The notes below the pieces were generated by a model. It ran no database searches and had not been told where the DNA came from. It saw nothing but the letters and a program-made list of their open reading frames with translations. Positions 1 to 15,038 of a stretch of 48,501 nucleotides of DNA are shown here, piece after piece. The stretch's first letter is position 1. Each line of letters begins with the position of its first letter. The position numbers were made by a program, and so were the translations under genes. Location of the stretch: the NCBI GenBank assembly GCA_036244855.1, contig BQKZ01001830.1:36460-84960 (forward strand). Direction: 5' to 3'. Source of the stretch: Temnopleurus reevesii (Eukaryota > Echinodermata > Echinoidea > Temnopleuroida > Temnopleuridae).

Positions 1-1263
1 GGGGGGGGGGGGGGGGGCAGGGTAGTGTTTCACCAAAGAATTCTTTAATTTATGAAACACTGGAGTATGTTTTCATGGTTATTGGAGTACTTCCAGCATG
101 TCCAGAATACAACGCAACGCAACACACCAAGGGTCAAGGGAGGGGGATGTGTAAATAACGTACTAATAAGGCATCTCCATATGCACGGATGGATACAAAA
201 GTGCGACGGCCCTCTCGTGCCTGTGCCTGTGGTTGCCTTGTATTCTGCAACTTGCAAGTAAGCCATGTTATTAAACAAGCATAAGGCAGACCAGGAGAAT
301 AGCGACCAGATTGAGTGCGTACGCCATGTCAAAATTGTAAACACCGGCAGAGAAGTTCAAAATGCACGCGGTTAACCATCCATTAAACAAGTCTTAAAGC
401 GACTTTTATGATGATGGAAGTCTGTAAAGGCATGCACCTTATTTCTGAGAAAATATAAAACAGTAAAATATATAATTCGATCACTGAATCTGGTATCACT
501 CGAAGGAGAATATTCTAAAGATTATGAACATATAAGATATTGAACAGAAAAAACACAAAAATCGTCTACGAGGAACAGTTTCCGACAACGTCTTTCAAAC
601 TGTAGTAGTTTTTGGTCACGCACTGCTCTTTGCCGATCAAATAAACGATAATTATCAACTTTTATTGCTATATTTTTTACTTCCTAATGTCATTTAAATT
701 CTAAAGATTGATATGAAATGGTATAAAATCATTGGTATTAAAGAGAACTTATGATTTTGTGCCCAATTTTTTGACTGCATTAGCAAAAAATAATGTTCGG
801 AACGGCTTCCTTAGTCCCATGCATAGACAAGCTACAGAGTTTTTCTAGCGCTTATTTGCCTGAGATAAAACGTGCATTTTGAATATGTGCCTTTTTCTTA
901 CGCGTGCCTTTATATGAGTGGACCATACGTTTTATAAACAATGGTTTTAAATGTTATTTTCTTTCCCCTCCTCTCATAAATTTCATGAAATTTGTTGAAA
1001 ATTCAATGGATTTTGGTGTTAAAAAGTGTAAACTTGAGCAAACTTTACAAGTGTCGGTTGAATCTGGTGCGAAAATCATCGCCGACGCACTACCGGCACC
1101 GCACGCTTCCATAGGATTGTTCACAAATTGAATACATCGCGCGCATCTGATCGCTATTCTCCGGGTTTGCCAAGCATAATGCTTGCAATAACTGGAATCA
1201 GTCGTGCTCAAAGTCGTTCTTAAAGTTTAACTAAGTTAGCGTGGCTGGGCGAGCCTGCCTGCG
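1..1263. other. 5' flank of RPS3: poly-G contig end, MITE copy, otherwise unassigned
   Basis: The window opens with 17 G, typical of a contig boundary. A fold-back element occupies about 88-260 (listed separately). A piece of the GTGTTTCA hairpin family (GGGTAGTGTTTCACCAAAG) lies at 20-38. From 263 to 1236 the sequence is AT-rich with only short, unconvincing frames; no gene or RNA was recognised. Confidence 0.6.
88..260. mobile_element. fold-back MITE, copy 1 (CAGAATACAACGCA family)
   Basis: The left end contains CCAGAATACAACGCAACGC and the right end GCCTTGTATTCTGCAACTTG, which are inverted. The centre carries GGCATCTCCAT, AAAGTGCGACGGCCCTCTC and related blocks. The same end and centre blocks recur at 34636-34770, showing a dispersed non-autonomous element. 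No coding capacity; the short frames here are by-products. Confidence 0.6.
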
Positions 1264-1275
1264 CCTTCTTTCATT
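1264..1275 (+). promoter_or_regulatory. candidate TOP-type transcription start of RPS3
   Basis: CCTTCTTTC followed by ATT and ATG resembles the C-plus-pyrimidine cap site of ribosomal-protein genes, which makes translation responsive to TOR/LARP1 signalling in animals. The immediate upstream sequence is locally GC-richer (1237-1263). No TATA box was seen. Support is positional only. Confidence 0.35.
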
Positions 1276-5262
<3,987 letters not shown>

Positions 5263-5815
5263 ACAACTTTTCTCTCCTTGACATGGTGAGTGGCAGTCTT
5301 TGTCACCATAAGGCCCTCCATGAAAATTGTTTGATGCCCTCCAATGCCCCCCCCCCCCAAAGCATTGGTCGTTAAGAATGTTTTTGTTTAATTTTCAGAA
5401 ACAATTTAAACAATTCATGGGGGAAATAATGCTTTAAAGGGGATGCAAAGCCAAAGAGCATTTGGAAATATCTTTTCAGGTCATACTTCACATGTTTATT
5501 CATAATTTAACAGTGAAAAATCCGGTTGGGCCATTTATAGAGGGTTGGTTGGTGGAGGGCATACAAACAATTTTTGTGGCCTCAGTGATATGCAGAGATG
5601 CCGCCCATCAAGAATATTCATGTGGATAGGAATTGAAATGTGATTCCCCAAGCAGCTGAACCAAATATATCATGAAACGTGATGATAGAAATTTATGAAA
5701 ATCATGAATGTAATTGCATATACAACACTTCTTGTAAAGTAAATCTGACACAAGTGGAAATTTTTAGATTTATATGATGAACACTAATGTTTTCTTAGCC
5801 ATAGGAGAGTTGTTA

Positions 5816-5995
5816 TACAGTAGAAACTCAGTATAAAGAGATATGATATAACGAAATATCGGATATAAAGAGGTAAATAATCTGGTTCTAGCTCTTAATA
5901 ACTTATTGTTTTTAACACTGCTATAAAGAGATTACTGCTATAACAAGGTATTTTTGATGGTCCCAAGCACCTCGTTATACTGAGTTTCCACTGTG
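5816..5995. mobile_element. pogo/Tigger-like MITE in RPS3 intron 5
   Basis: The left end CAGTAGAAACTCAGTATAAA and the right end TTATACTGAGTTTCCACTG are inverted copies. The interior has TATAAAGAG and ATAACAAGGTATTTTT blocks seen again at 36711-36875. Ends of the CAGTNGAAAC type are characteristic of pogo-group elements; assignment to that group is from family knowledge and has not been tested. Confidence 0.65.
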
Positions 5996-6407
5996 ACAGA
6001 AATGAAAATCATGAATGTAATTGCCTATACAGCAGCAAATCTTACACAAATGGACATTTCATGATTTCTATAATGAACAATGTGATTTTCTTTGCCATAG
6101 GAGAATTGTTATACTTCCATTACACTTACGAAATGAAAAACACCAAAAGCAAGTTGAACTGTCATAGACTTTATATAGCCATGTTTCTGCCACATCATGT
6201 GACCTGTTCAGTGGTTGCTTGGAGTCCAAACAATGGCTTAGAGTAAAAACCAATCCGGTCCTAGAAGCAAGACTACCCATGCTGTCTGACAGCCATGTAG
6301 TCTTGTGCCGACAGACCAGATACACCTCGATACTTCCTCCTCCCATAGTAAACAATCGTGTTACGGTTTGGTAAGAATGAAAATAAATTTGTGAAATATT
6401 TTAAGGC

Positions 6408-6573
6408 TGTGTTTCATAAAGCAGTGTGTAGATCAACGCACAACTGTACAATTGACTGCTGATAATTTCTCGCATTCAATTATAATCCGTGGCACTTAAT
6501 CACACTAAAAAAAAAGATTTCTAGCAACAGTCGTGTGTATATCTACGCACAGCTTAATGAAACACAACCCTGG
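6408..6573. mobile_element. GTGTTTCATAAAG-family hairpin MITE in RPS3 intron 5
   Basis: The left arm reads GGCTGTGTTTCATAAAGC and then GTGTGTAGATCAACGCACA; the right arm reads TGTGTATATCTACGCACAGC and then TTAATGAAACACAACC. The arms are inverted over about 45 bases around a 70-base centre. It shares its ends with elements near 3504, 7815 and 8006. Confidence 0.7.
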
Positions 6574-6727
6574 TGTTCTGATTATAAATTGGAACATAAT
6601 TCTTTGCTCAAAAAGTAAATAGCTAAAATGAGGCATTAACCATTTAAATTTCGCCTATTTATTTTTGGAAAAGTATTTTTGACAATTTAATCTAATTTCT
6701 GTCTTTGTTTACTTTTCATTCACACAG

Positions 6728-6800
6728 ATTCCAGGATATTAGCATCACAAGAACAAAGATGCACCAGGCATTGTAATGTAAATAAAAAGATGATTACATG
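6728..6800 (+). other. RPS3: RPS3 3'UTR exon with polyadenylation signal
   Basis: A strong acceptor (TTTTCATTCACACAG) ends at 6727 and is followed within 55 bases by AATAAA at 6781-6786. The matching donor is at 5286, 24 bases after the stop codon. This gives a short 3'UTR split by an intron of about 1.44 kb. The 3' end near 6800 is inferred from the signal. Confidence 0.65.
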
Positions 6801-7242
6801 CCAAAAAAGTATCTGCTGTCTTTTGTACAAATCTGTAATATTTGAATGGAAGATAACTGCAGAATGGGGTGAACAGGTATGCAAAGGGTGAAATGTTTTT
6901 ATGCCTCTGCTATCGTAAGGCGGTGCTGGATGCATCATTTATTTTTATGAACTAGATAAATCAAACGACCCTCTTTTAGCTTAGGCCTTTGAATTTTAGA
7001 AAAAAAATAACAAGGGAAAGCAAATATTGTCCATGTTTTCACTAAGTGATCGTAAGCAAAGGGTACTGTTTCAATAAAAGTGATTTTATTGAAATGCGAC
7101 CTTGTCACAATAGTGATGGTTTTTGTCAACTACACCCATTTGCTACTGTTACTTCATGAGAACATGGTTGATAGTGATATACAAAGTTTTGTCCCTGCTT
7201 CCCAAGTTATTCCTGTTCACCCTGTTCTATGATAAATCAAGT

Positions 7243-7580
7243 TACAGTCAACCCTTGTCCAAGTTGACAGTGCATGAGTCAAATAATCGCCTCTATCAGA
7301 GGTCTTTTGAAAGTCCTCTCTTTATACCGGTAACTCTGCCCAAGTTGATCTCGTGGGACCACAAAAATCTGTTCGATTTTGGAGAAATTCAACTTCAGGT
7401 TTTATATGATTTGTTCCCAAAAAATCACATGAACTTATGCAATTATTCGACTTGGACATGTCCGACTTGAGCGGAGTTGATTACTGTATTCTATTGTTCT
7501 TCACCCATCATCAGGAAATGTTCTCTTGGTCCAAGTTATTTTTCCAGTCCCAAACAGATTTGACTGAGGCAAGGTTGACT
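7243..7580. mobile_element. possible diverged pogo-like element
   Basis: Begins TACAGTCAACCCTTGTCCAA and ends near CTGAGGCAAGGTTGACT, an imperfect inverted pair. Internal stretches (AAGTTGATCTCGTGGGACC, GACTTGGACATGTCCGACTT) also show short inverted blocks. The frame of 115 codons over part of it has no recognisable domain. Confidence 0.35.
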
Positions 7581-7814
7581 TAACAAGTTTTCACTCTTAA
7601 GTGGGTATATTTAGAATTAGAATTATTAAAGAGAGTGGTATGGGAGGGAAGGCGAAGGGATGAATTGAAGAAGACTTGAGGGGAGATATGGGAAAGGGAA
7701 AGACAATGAGGATAGAACAGGTGCGATGGAGAGAAAGAGAGGAATGGGCATCAGAGGGAGAGTACAAGAGAATGGATGAGATTACGATGGCAGAGGGAAA
7801 AAGATTTTACAGGC

Positions 7815-7975
7815 CAGGGGGGTGTTTCATCAAGATTTGTCACAACGACAAGGAGTCATTTTCCGACAGTTCCCATGGCAACTGTCAGCGATAGTGCTTT
7901 TCATCCAACCACAATCAAGGAATTTGTCAGTGCTGACTAATTGTCTCTGCGACAAATCTTGATGAAACACTCCAG
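7815..7975. mobile_element. GTGTTTCATCAAG hairpin MITE
   Basis: Left GGTGTTTCATCAAGATTTGT and right ACAAATCTTGATGAAACACT are perfect inverted ends of about 22 bases. The interior has a second inverted pair (GACAGTTCCCATGGCAACTGTC). It interrupts the polypurine tract and carries no frame. Confidence 0.8.
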
Positions 7976-8005
7976 GTGATGGCATGAGAAGATAGAGTTG
8001 GGATT

Positions 8006-8140
8006 TGTCTCATAAAGCTGACCGTAGAGATACGGAACGACTGGTGACCCATTCTTGCACTCAATGACCACTGTGTCACTGAGGAAGTGATCTGAGAGAG
8101 GGTCACCAGTCGTGTGTATCGCTACGAACATCATGAAACA
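8006..8140. mobile_element. GTTTCATAAAGC-family hairpin MITE
   Basis: Left TGTCTCATAAAGCTGACCGT and CGACTGGTGACCC pair with right GGGTCACCAGTCGTGTGTAT and CATCATGAAACA. It is the clearest copy of the family whose parts occur at 1888-1985, 3504-3846 and 6408-6573. Confidence 0.75.
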
Positions 8141-8979
8141 GATAGATTAGATCGGGGAACAGAAGAATGAGGTATTGCATTGAGTAACGGAAGGCTAGTG
8201 GGGAGGGCAGGGGTAACCGAGAGGTGCTGATGAGGAAAGGACGGATGGGAGAGCATTAATGAGATAGATTGGGAATGGTTAAATGAGGGATGGAATTGAG
8301 AAACAGAAGACGGGTGGGGTGCGTGAGCAATTAAATCGATAACAGATAATCTATAGGGGAGGGCAGGAGAGATAGGGAGGGGTGTGAGAGAATGAAGGAT
8401 GGGATTGAGTAACGGGGGACGTGTGAGGAGGGTAGGGGATAAAATGGAAGGCCTAGGGGTGCGGAGGAGGAAAGGACGGATGTGAGAGCATGAATGAGAC
8501 CGATTGGGAATGGTAGAACGAGGGATGGGATAGAGTAACAGAAGATTGGTTGGGGTAATAGGGAGGGATGTGAGAGCATGAGATAGGATTGGATTGGTAG
8601 AATGAGGGATGAGGTAGATTAACAAAAGACGGTGGGTTGGGTGGTAACAGGGAGGGTTGCGGATCAGGAAAGGAGGGGTGCGAGAACAATGAGATAGGTT
8701 GGGAATTGTAGAATTAGGAATGGGAGGGAGTACGAGTATGGGACAGGGTAATAGCGAGAGGTGCAGACGAGGAGAGGAGGGATGTGAGAGCAATGAGATA
8801 GATTGTAGATGGAGAGAGAGGGATGGGAAAGGGTAATAGCGAGGGGTGCAGACGAGGAGAGGAGGAATGTGAGAGCAATGAGATAGATTGTGGATGGAGA
8901 GAGAGAGGGATGGGATAGAGTCACAGAAGACTGATGGGGAAGGTAACCGAGAAACGAAGCTTTTGTTTAGTTTGCAAGC

Positions 8980-9120
8980 ACATACCTTAGACTTTCGGTG
9001 TGTGCATGCGCAGAGCATGATACAGGGTATGCATTGTGTGACTACATCAGACACATGTTGACACACAATGCATACCCTGTATCACTCTCTGTGTATGCGC
9101 ACAACGAAACCCAAGGGTCT
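8980..9120. mobile_element. hairpin element, about 58-base arms
   Basis: ATGATACAGGGTATGCATTG followed by TGTG pairs with CACA then CAATGCATACCCTGTATCA. Outer parts pair less well (GTGTGCATGCGCAGAG with CTCTGTGTATGCGCACA). Centre of about 20 bases near 9042-9060. The left end overlaps the end of the polypurine tract. Confidence 0.65.
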
Positions 9121-10069
9121 GTTATGGCAGACTAGATTTTGTTACTTTCCTGGAAAAAAAGAAGAAAATGTGAATTAGGAGTTGTCCTACCTGACGAAAC
9201 AGATTCCGCCATATCTGTGCCTTTGAAAAAAACTTTTGAACGGGTTGTCCAATTTTCACAGTTTGCTCATCTGATTTTTCTTCGTTCAATGAGAGCACGA
9301 TATTTTCAGGGCCGTTGTTGACATAGTGATGGTAAAAGTCAGAGTTGTACCGGTACTCCATATCTATTTCATAATAGATCCATTACTAAACCCTAAATAC
9401 ACAATTTGACAATGTTCACGTTACGACAATAATGAAAAATGTATGGTAATGTAGACTATCATGATGGGGATTCCCCTTTTGTATTGACGTCATCAAGTAC
9501 GATAGGAACCATTTTTTTTTTATATATACCAATCAGAGAAATCTACATACATGTTTCAGATAAAGCCTTTTTAAAGGCGTGTCTATTCTAAAATCATCGG
9601 AAACATAATTTCTGTAGTTGTAAACCATCCCAAGGTAAGACTAAAGTGCTAAATATATTAATTCAATTGACTGCAGGAATTTTGATCATGTTGTAGAGAT
9701 GAAATACATGAAATCATATTAAGCTGTGTGTCGCCAAGGTGTCTGGCAGCCATTTTGCTGGAATGACGTGGCAGAGCTATACAAGGCGCCATTTTACCCA
9801 TGGATGACATGTATCTAATATCATATATACACTGAAAAACAATCCCGCCATAATATATGTACTAAATTCAGCCATGCCAGGAAATTGCCATGTATTTTTT
9901 AAGCATTTATAATTTCAAAGTATATGATTTCATGCAAATATGAGTATATTCTTTCAAATTTGATTGAGTCATTTTAATCAAGTATCAAAGGCAAAAAGCA
10001 TCTGCCGCTTATTATTACCATCTACAGAAGCGGGATGAATAACAATGCATACCGAGGGGGAGGGGGGGG
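9121..10069. other. repeat-like segment with no recognised gene
   Basis: The part at 9225-9310 (GGTTGTCCAATTTTCACAGT and TTTGCTCATCTGATTTTTCT) is similar to 12680-12750, so it is a dispersed repeat. From 9360 to 10050 the sequence is AT-rich with no exon seen. It ends in a G run against the assembly gap. Confidence 0.55.
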
Positions 10070-10927
10070 NNNNNNNNNNNNNNNNNNNNNNNNNNNNNNN
10101 NNNNNNNNNNNNNNNNNNNNNNNNNNNNNNNNNNNNNNNNNNNNNNNNNNNNNNNNNNNNNNNNNNNNNNNNNNNNNNNNNNNNNNNNNNNNNNNNNNNN
10201 NNNNNNNNNNNNNNNNNNNNNNNNNNNNNNNNNNNNNNNNNNNNNNNNNNNNNNNNNNNNNNNNNNNNNNNNNNNNNNNNNNNNNNNNNNNNNNNNNNNN
10301 NNNNNNNNNNNNNNNNNNNNNNNNNNNNNNNNNNNNNNNNNNNNNNNNNNNNNNNNNNNNNNNNNNNNNNNNNNNNNNNNNNNNNNNNNNNNNNNNNNNN
10401 NNNNNNNNNNNNNNNNNNNNNNNNNNNNNNNNNNNNNNNNNNNNNNNNNNNNNNNNNNNNNNNNNNNNNNNNNNNNNNNNNNNNNNNNNNNNNNNNNNNN
10501 NNNNNNNNNNNNNNNNNNNNNNNNNNNNNNNNNNNNNNNNNNNNNNNNNNNNNNNNNNNNNNNNNNNNNNNNNNNNNNNNNNNNNNNNNNNNNNNNNNNN
10601 NNNNNNNNNNNNNNNNNNNNNNNNNNNNNNNNNNNNNNNNNNNNNNNNNNNNNNNNNNNNNNNNNNNNNNNNNNNNNNNNNNNNNNNNNNNNNNNNNNNN
10701 NNNNNNNNNNNNNNNNNNNNNNNNNNNNNNNNNNNNNNNNNNNNNNNNNNNNNNNNNNNNNNNNNNNNNNNNNNNNNNNNNNNNNNNNNNNNNNNNNNNN
10801 NNNNNNNNNNNNNNNNNNNNNNNNNNNNNNNNNNNNNNNNNNNNNNNNNNNNNNNNNNNNNNNNNNNNNNNNNNNNNNNNNNNNNNNNNNNNNNNNNNNN
10901 NNNNNNNNNNNNNNNNNNNNNNNNNNN
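10070..10927. other. assembly gap
   Basis: 858 consecutive N, flanked by G runs on both sides (10062-10069 and 10928-10960). Any frame crossing it is meaningless. Single N also occur at 12423 and 38842. Confidence 0.99.
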
Positions 10928-10961
<34 letters not shown>

Positions 10962-11087
10962 AATATTCAAATATTCAAATATTATGTGCGTTTCATACCT
11001 GTCCAACGAACGTATTTATTCCTCAAACCGGTTGATATAAATAAGACTAGAATACTTGGAATCCTTTTTTTTATATATATATTACTT

Positions 11088-12422
11088 GTTGCCATGTCGG
11101 GAAAGCCTTTGGGAAGCCACAGCGTTGTGTTAGAGGTACGAATAAAATTTGCAGCTATAGCAAACCCGCCTATTGTTGCAAACATCTATAGATAGTTGTG
11201 GAATATAATCTAAGTATGGTGTATGTAACTATTTTCAAAATATAGTATTTATTATAGCTTCCCCATTACAAATGTATTTGGGCACCTGGATACATTATAT
11301 TATAAAGAAGTTTTAGAGAATCCTTGCTACTGGCTTTCGTTATTTTGTTATCATTTTCACATTATGTAGAACGATTGACATAAACAAATAGAAGAAAGAA
11401 TCTGATTTATTAAGTCTATGTATAAAGCATATAGCGCTCATTGAACAACCGAACCCATTTAAAAAAAAAACCTAGTATGTTATTTTTTTAGTTATCTGGC
11501 AAGCATTATGTAAAAATCAATTTGATTCGGTAATGATTGAGTGAGATCACATAAATATAAAGTGCAACATAAGTCTTTAAACAACTGGTTCTCCTTGTAA
11601 ACGCATTTCTTGTACATTAAAATGGTGTTCTGCTTTTGTAATATTTGTCAGAATCCGACCCATATACCCAAACCAAGTGCCCACGGAGCTTTGGCGAAGA
11701 GGTTATGACCCATATAGTAACAATGTGAAAACGTATAAAAATAACAAATGGCATAGAAAAGGAAGGGACGGATGGGCGCGCCTCTGTAAAAAAAAAAAAA
11801 AAAAAAAATGGGGCCCCCCCCCCCCCCCCCCCTCATGTTCAAGTCCAATCCTGGCTATGCGCCTTTATACAAACAGTGTATTGTCAGGTAAACTCAGTTC
11901 AAAGTGAAAGCTGAACTTTGATCAGAGGCAGTTTGTTTCTTTGCAGTGCTATTTCTTTAGAACCTTGATATTGCTTTGTCAAACCATGAATGATAAAATA
12001 AAAAAAAAAAATCAAATTCAATTGATTGCTGGTTTAAGAGAATGAAACGCTTTTGATACTCAGTGCGCTAAATTTTGTTTAAAACAAAAAAACACCACAC
12101 GGCGCACTTTTGAAAAGTGACATTTCAATTTTCATAAAAGCGTTTGATATAATGTTTTATTAGCCCACCGAACAATTAGTATTATTATTATTATTATTAT
12201 TATCATTATTATTATTATTATTATTATTGTTATTATTATTATCATTATTATCATTATCATTGTGAATATTATTACAATTCTTATCAGTTATAATAATTTT
12301 TATCATTATCCTCACTGTTATTGCCCCCAACACCCCCTAAAAGAGACACTTTCTTCTAAATTTACACCCAAGAACATATAAACCCCGGCTCTTCGAAAAA
12401 GCAGCCAAAATTCGCCCCCCCA
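11088..12422. repeat. 1.33-kb dispersed repeat, copy 1
   Basis: Starts GTTGCCATGTCGGGAAAGCC and ends GCAGCCAAAATTCGCCCCCC. It is collinear with 13159-14490. Shared landmarks include GTTGCAAACATCTATAGATA, a poly-A/poly-C run near 11790-11831, CTCATGTTCAAGTCCAATCC, a TTA microsatellite (12176-12260) and CCGGCTCTTCGAAAAAGCAG. No transposase or reverse transcriptase frame. Probably a non-autonomous element or an old segmental duplication. Confidence 0.8.
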
Positions 12423-12423
12423 N

Positions 12424-13158
12424 ATATAAATTTATTGAAAATGGATCAATATCATATTTCAAATGAGGAATCAACACCGTTCTTTCTGAAATGCTTGCAG
12501 AATTGATGTTGCTATAATATATTCAACCTAAGAAACAAATTGTTTTCTACTTTTTGGAAAAAGATGAAAATGTGAAATTTTGTGTACAAAGCGAATGGAG
12601 AATTCTCCATGTTGGCAGCCATTTTGTGCTTGTATGAGGGGTGTAAATCAAAACCTTGAAAATTCATAACTTTTGAATGGATTGTCCGATTTTGCTCAAA
12701 TTTTCACAGTTTGTTCATCTTATTTTTCTTCATTCAATGATAGCAACTTATTGTCTGAGTGTAGTTCCCCTTTAAGAATGCAGTTTTGCCTCTCTTATGG
12801 CATATACCAACAGGAAATCAGTTCAGTTCAGTTTATTTATTTGAATACGGTTTGTAAAGCTGGGGCGTGCCTTTTTGTTAGTCTCAAGCATAAAACTTTA
12901 TACGAGTAAAATGGAGTGCATGGTCATGATGGTAGAATGACCAAATATGAAAAGGCACTAGAATTCATTAAAATAAATTTCCTCATAATTATAGACTTAC
13001 ATTTACATCGGGAATGATATACGGATATTCATGTTGACAAATGGGTATGTTTTGATTAACAAAAGAGAAATATGAAAGCGAGTGTGGGCAGGTGGGGTAT
13101 CGCAAAACTAGATAAAGGCTATGATTCTAACATGAATTCTTAATTTGTTTTTAAACGT
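12424..13158. other. spacer between the two 1.33-kb copies
   Basis: Contains a segment at 12660-12775 related to 9225-9310, including GGATTGTCCGATTTTGCTCA and ATTTTCACAGTTTGTTCATC. Also has CAGTTCAGTTCAGTTTATTT near 12822. No gene seen; the 78-codon frame here has no recognisable content. Confidence 0.5.
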
Positions 13159-14490
13159 GTTGCCATGTCGGGAAAGCCTCGGGGAAGCTTTAGGGTTGTC
13201 AAGAACAGCATTTGTGTTAGAGGTACGAATACAATTTGCATCTATAGTAAACCCGCCTGTTGTTGCAAACATCTATAGATAGAAATTGAATATAATTAAA
13301 CAATGGAGCTATTTTTGTCTAAATATATCTTCAAAATGTTATAATTTGTTATGGCTTCTCATTGACATTAAAATTCATTGCAAATTCAAAGGGCATTTGG
13401 TATAAATTATTCTATAAAGTAGTGTTGAGAGGGTCCTTGCAATTGGCTTTCGTTATTTTGTTATTATTTCCACAATATGTTGAAAGATTGAAATAAACAA
13501 ATAGAATAAAATTATTTGATTTATCAATTCTATGTATAAAGTATAGCGTTCATTGGTCAAACTGATTCCATTTTTTTGAGCAAAAACCTTATATTTTTTT
13601 TAGTTATCTGGCTAGCATTATGTAAAATAAACTTTGATTCGGTTATTGAATGAGATCACATAAAAATATAAAAAAGTACAATGAGTCCTTTAAAAATCGC
13701 ATGGTTCTGCTTGTAATCGCATTTCTTGTACATTAAAGGGTGTTCTGCTTTTGTAACATTCGTCAGAATCCAACCCACATACCAAAACCAGGTGCGTATA
13801 TTTGGCAAAAAGGTTAGGGCCCCCAGTAATAATGTGAAACCGTATAAAAATAACAAATGGCATGTAGAAAAGGGAGGGACGGATGTAATGGGCGCGCCTC
13901 CGTAAAAAATGGTGTCCGCAGCCCCCCCCCCCCCCTCCCTCATGTTCAAGTCCAATCCTGGCTACGCACCTATATACAAACAGTGTACTGTCAGGTAAAC
14001 CCAATTCAAAGTGAAAGCTGAACTTTGATCAGATGCATTGTTTGTGATGCTATTTCTTTGTACTGAAAAGGAAAATTTTGAAAAACCCTGATATCGCCTT
14101 GTCAACCATGAATGATAATAACAAACAGAAAATCATATTCAATTGATTGATTGATTGCTGGTCTGAGAGAATGAAACGCATTTGATACTGTGCGTTAAAT
14201 TTTGCTTAAAAACACTGCGCATGACTCTTTAATTTTCACAAAAACGTGAGATATAATGTTTTATCAGCCCACCGAACCATTATTATTATTATTATTATTA
14301 TTGTTATTATCATTATCATTGTGAATATTATTACAATTCTTATTATAATAATTTTTTATCATTATCCTCACTGTTATTGCCCCCCCCCCCCCACATCCCC
14401 TGGATGTGACACTTACTCCTACTTCTAAATTTACGTCCAAGAACATAAAACTCCGGCTCTTCGAAAAAGCAGCCAAAATTCGCCCCCCCA
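13159..14490. repeat. 1.33-kb dispersed repeat, copy 2
   Basis: Second copy of the segment at 11088-12422, in the same orientation and 736 bases downstream. It differs by substitutions and by small indels such as an extra block (GGGTTGTCAAGAACAGCATT) near 13193. It keeps the poly-C run (13921-13937), TTA microsatellite (14278-14310) and terminal CGGCTCTTCGAAAAAGCAGC. Confidence 0.8.
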
Positions 14491-15038
14491 TTCCCCATTG
14501 CAGCCCGCTGCTCCATTGATTTGTTTGGTCTTGGGAAATCTAAATTTTCTATTAAATGTAGCTGCAATGTAGCTGCACACTTTGAATCATAATATTTCCT
14601 CCATTCATTGACAGTGGGGGTTTCAATTCAATTCAATTCGTATTTATTCCATTCAAAAGTTAAAACACAATTCCGTGTACAAGGTAAATTATACAAATTA
14701 AATCAAATGAGGAGGCAGTTTTTGATAAACAGAGTCTCATGTGATGCTGCCACAAAATGTACATAGAATATAAACCAAGTAACATAACATACAAATTAGG
14801 AATATAAATGTACGAATTCAATGTTCATATAAATATAGATATAAATACCAACAAAAAACAGAAAAAAATTAAAGATTCATTCGAACGTCATCGACATACA
14901 GTCAACATTTTGTTCTTATTACATTTTTGTCATAAACATAGTGTTATGTTAAGCAAATTATACAAAATAATTTACAAAATAATAAGCAAAAATACAAAAT
15001 AGTTTGTATTGTTTTGTTTTCTTTCACGCGATATACAG
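14491..15038. other. AT-rich segment, no gene recognised
   Basis: Includes TTCAATTCAATTCAATTCGT followed by ATTTATTCCATTCAAAAG at 14621-14659, a tail-like motif that recurs in related form near 31410 and 33630 and may mark short interspersed elements. The rest (14660-15030) is A-rich without convincing coding potential. Confidence 0.4.

Larger units (their letters stand above)
7617..8965. repeat. polypurine minisatellite with two inserted hairpins
   Basis: The + strand is almost all A and G apart from the two hairpin elements at 7815-7975 and 8006-8140. From about 8150 it consists of imperfect repeats of phrases such as GAGAGCAATGAGATAGATTG, GAGGGATGGGATAGAGTAAC and GGTGCAGACGAGGAGAGGAG, with higher-order copies about 110 bases apart near 8760-8930. 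The 311-codon minus-strand frame at 8131-9066 (Ser/Pro/His/Leu repeats) is the translation of the pyrimidine strand and is not treated as a gene. Confidence 0.85.

Noticed and set aside
8131..9066. 311-codon minus-strand frame, rich in Ser, Pro, His and Leu
   Set aside because: It is the translation of the pyrimidine strand of a minisatellite plus two MITEs; composition forbids most stops. No domain or splice context.
9978..11195. Frames over 300 codons across the N run
   Set aside because: They consist of undetermined bases; not evidence of coding.
11828..11850. tRNA B-box-like GTTCAAGTCCAATCC in the 1.33-kb repeat
   Set aside because: No A box at the right distance and no cloverleaf; not enough for a tRNA or tRNA-derived SINE.
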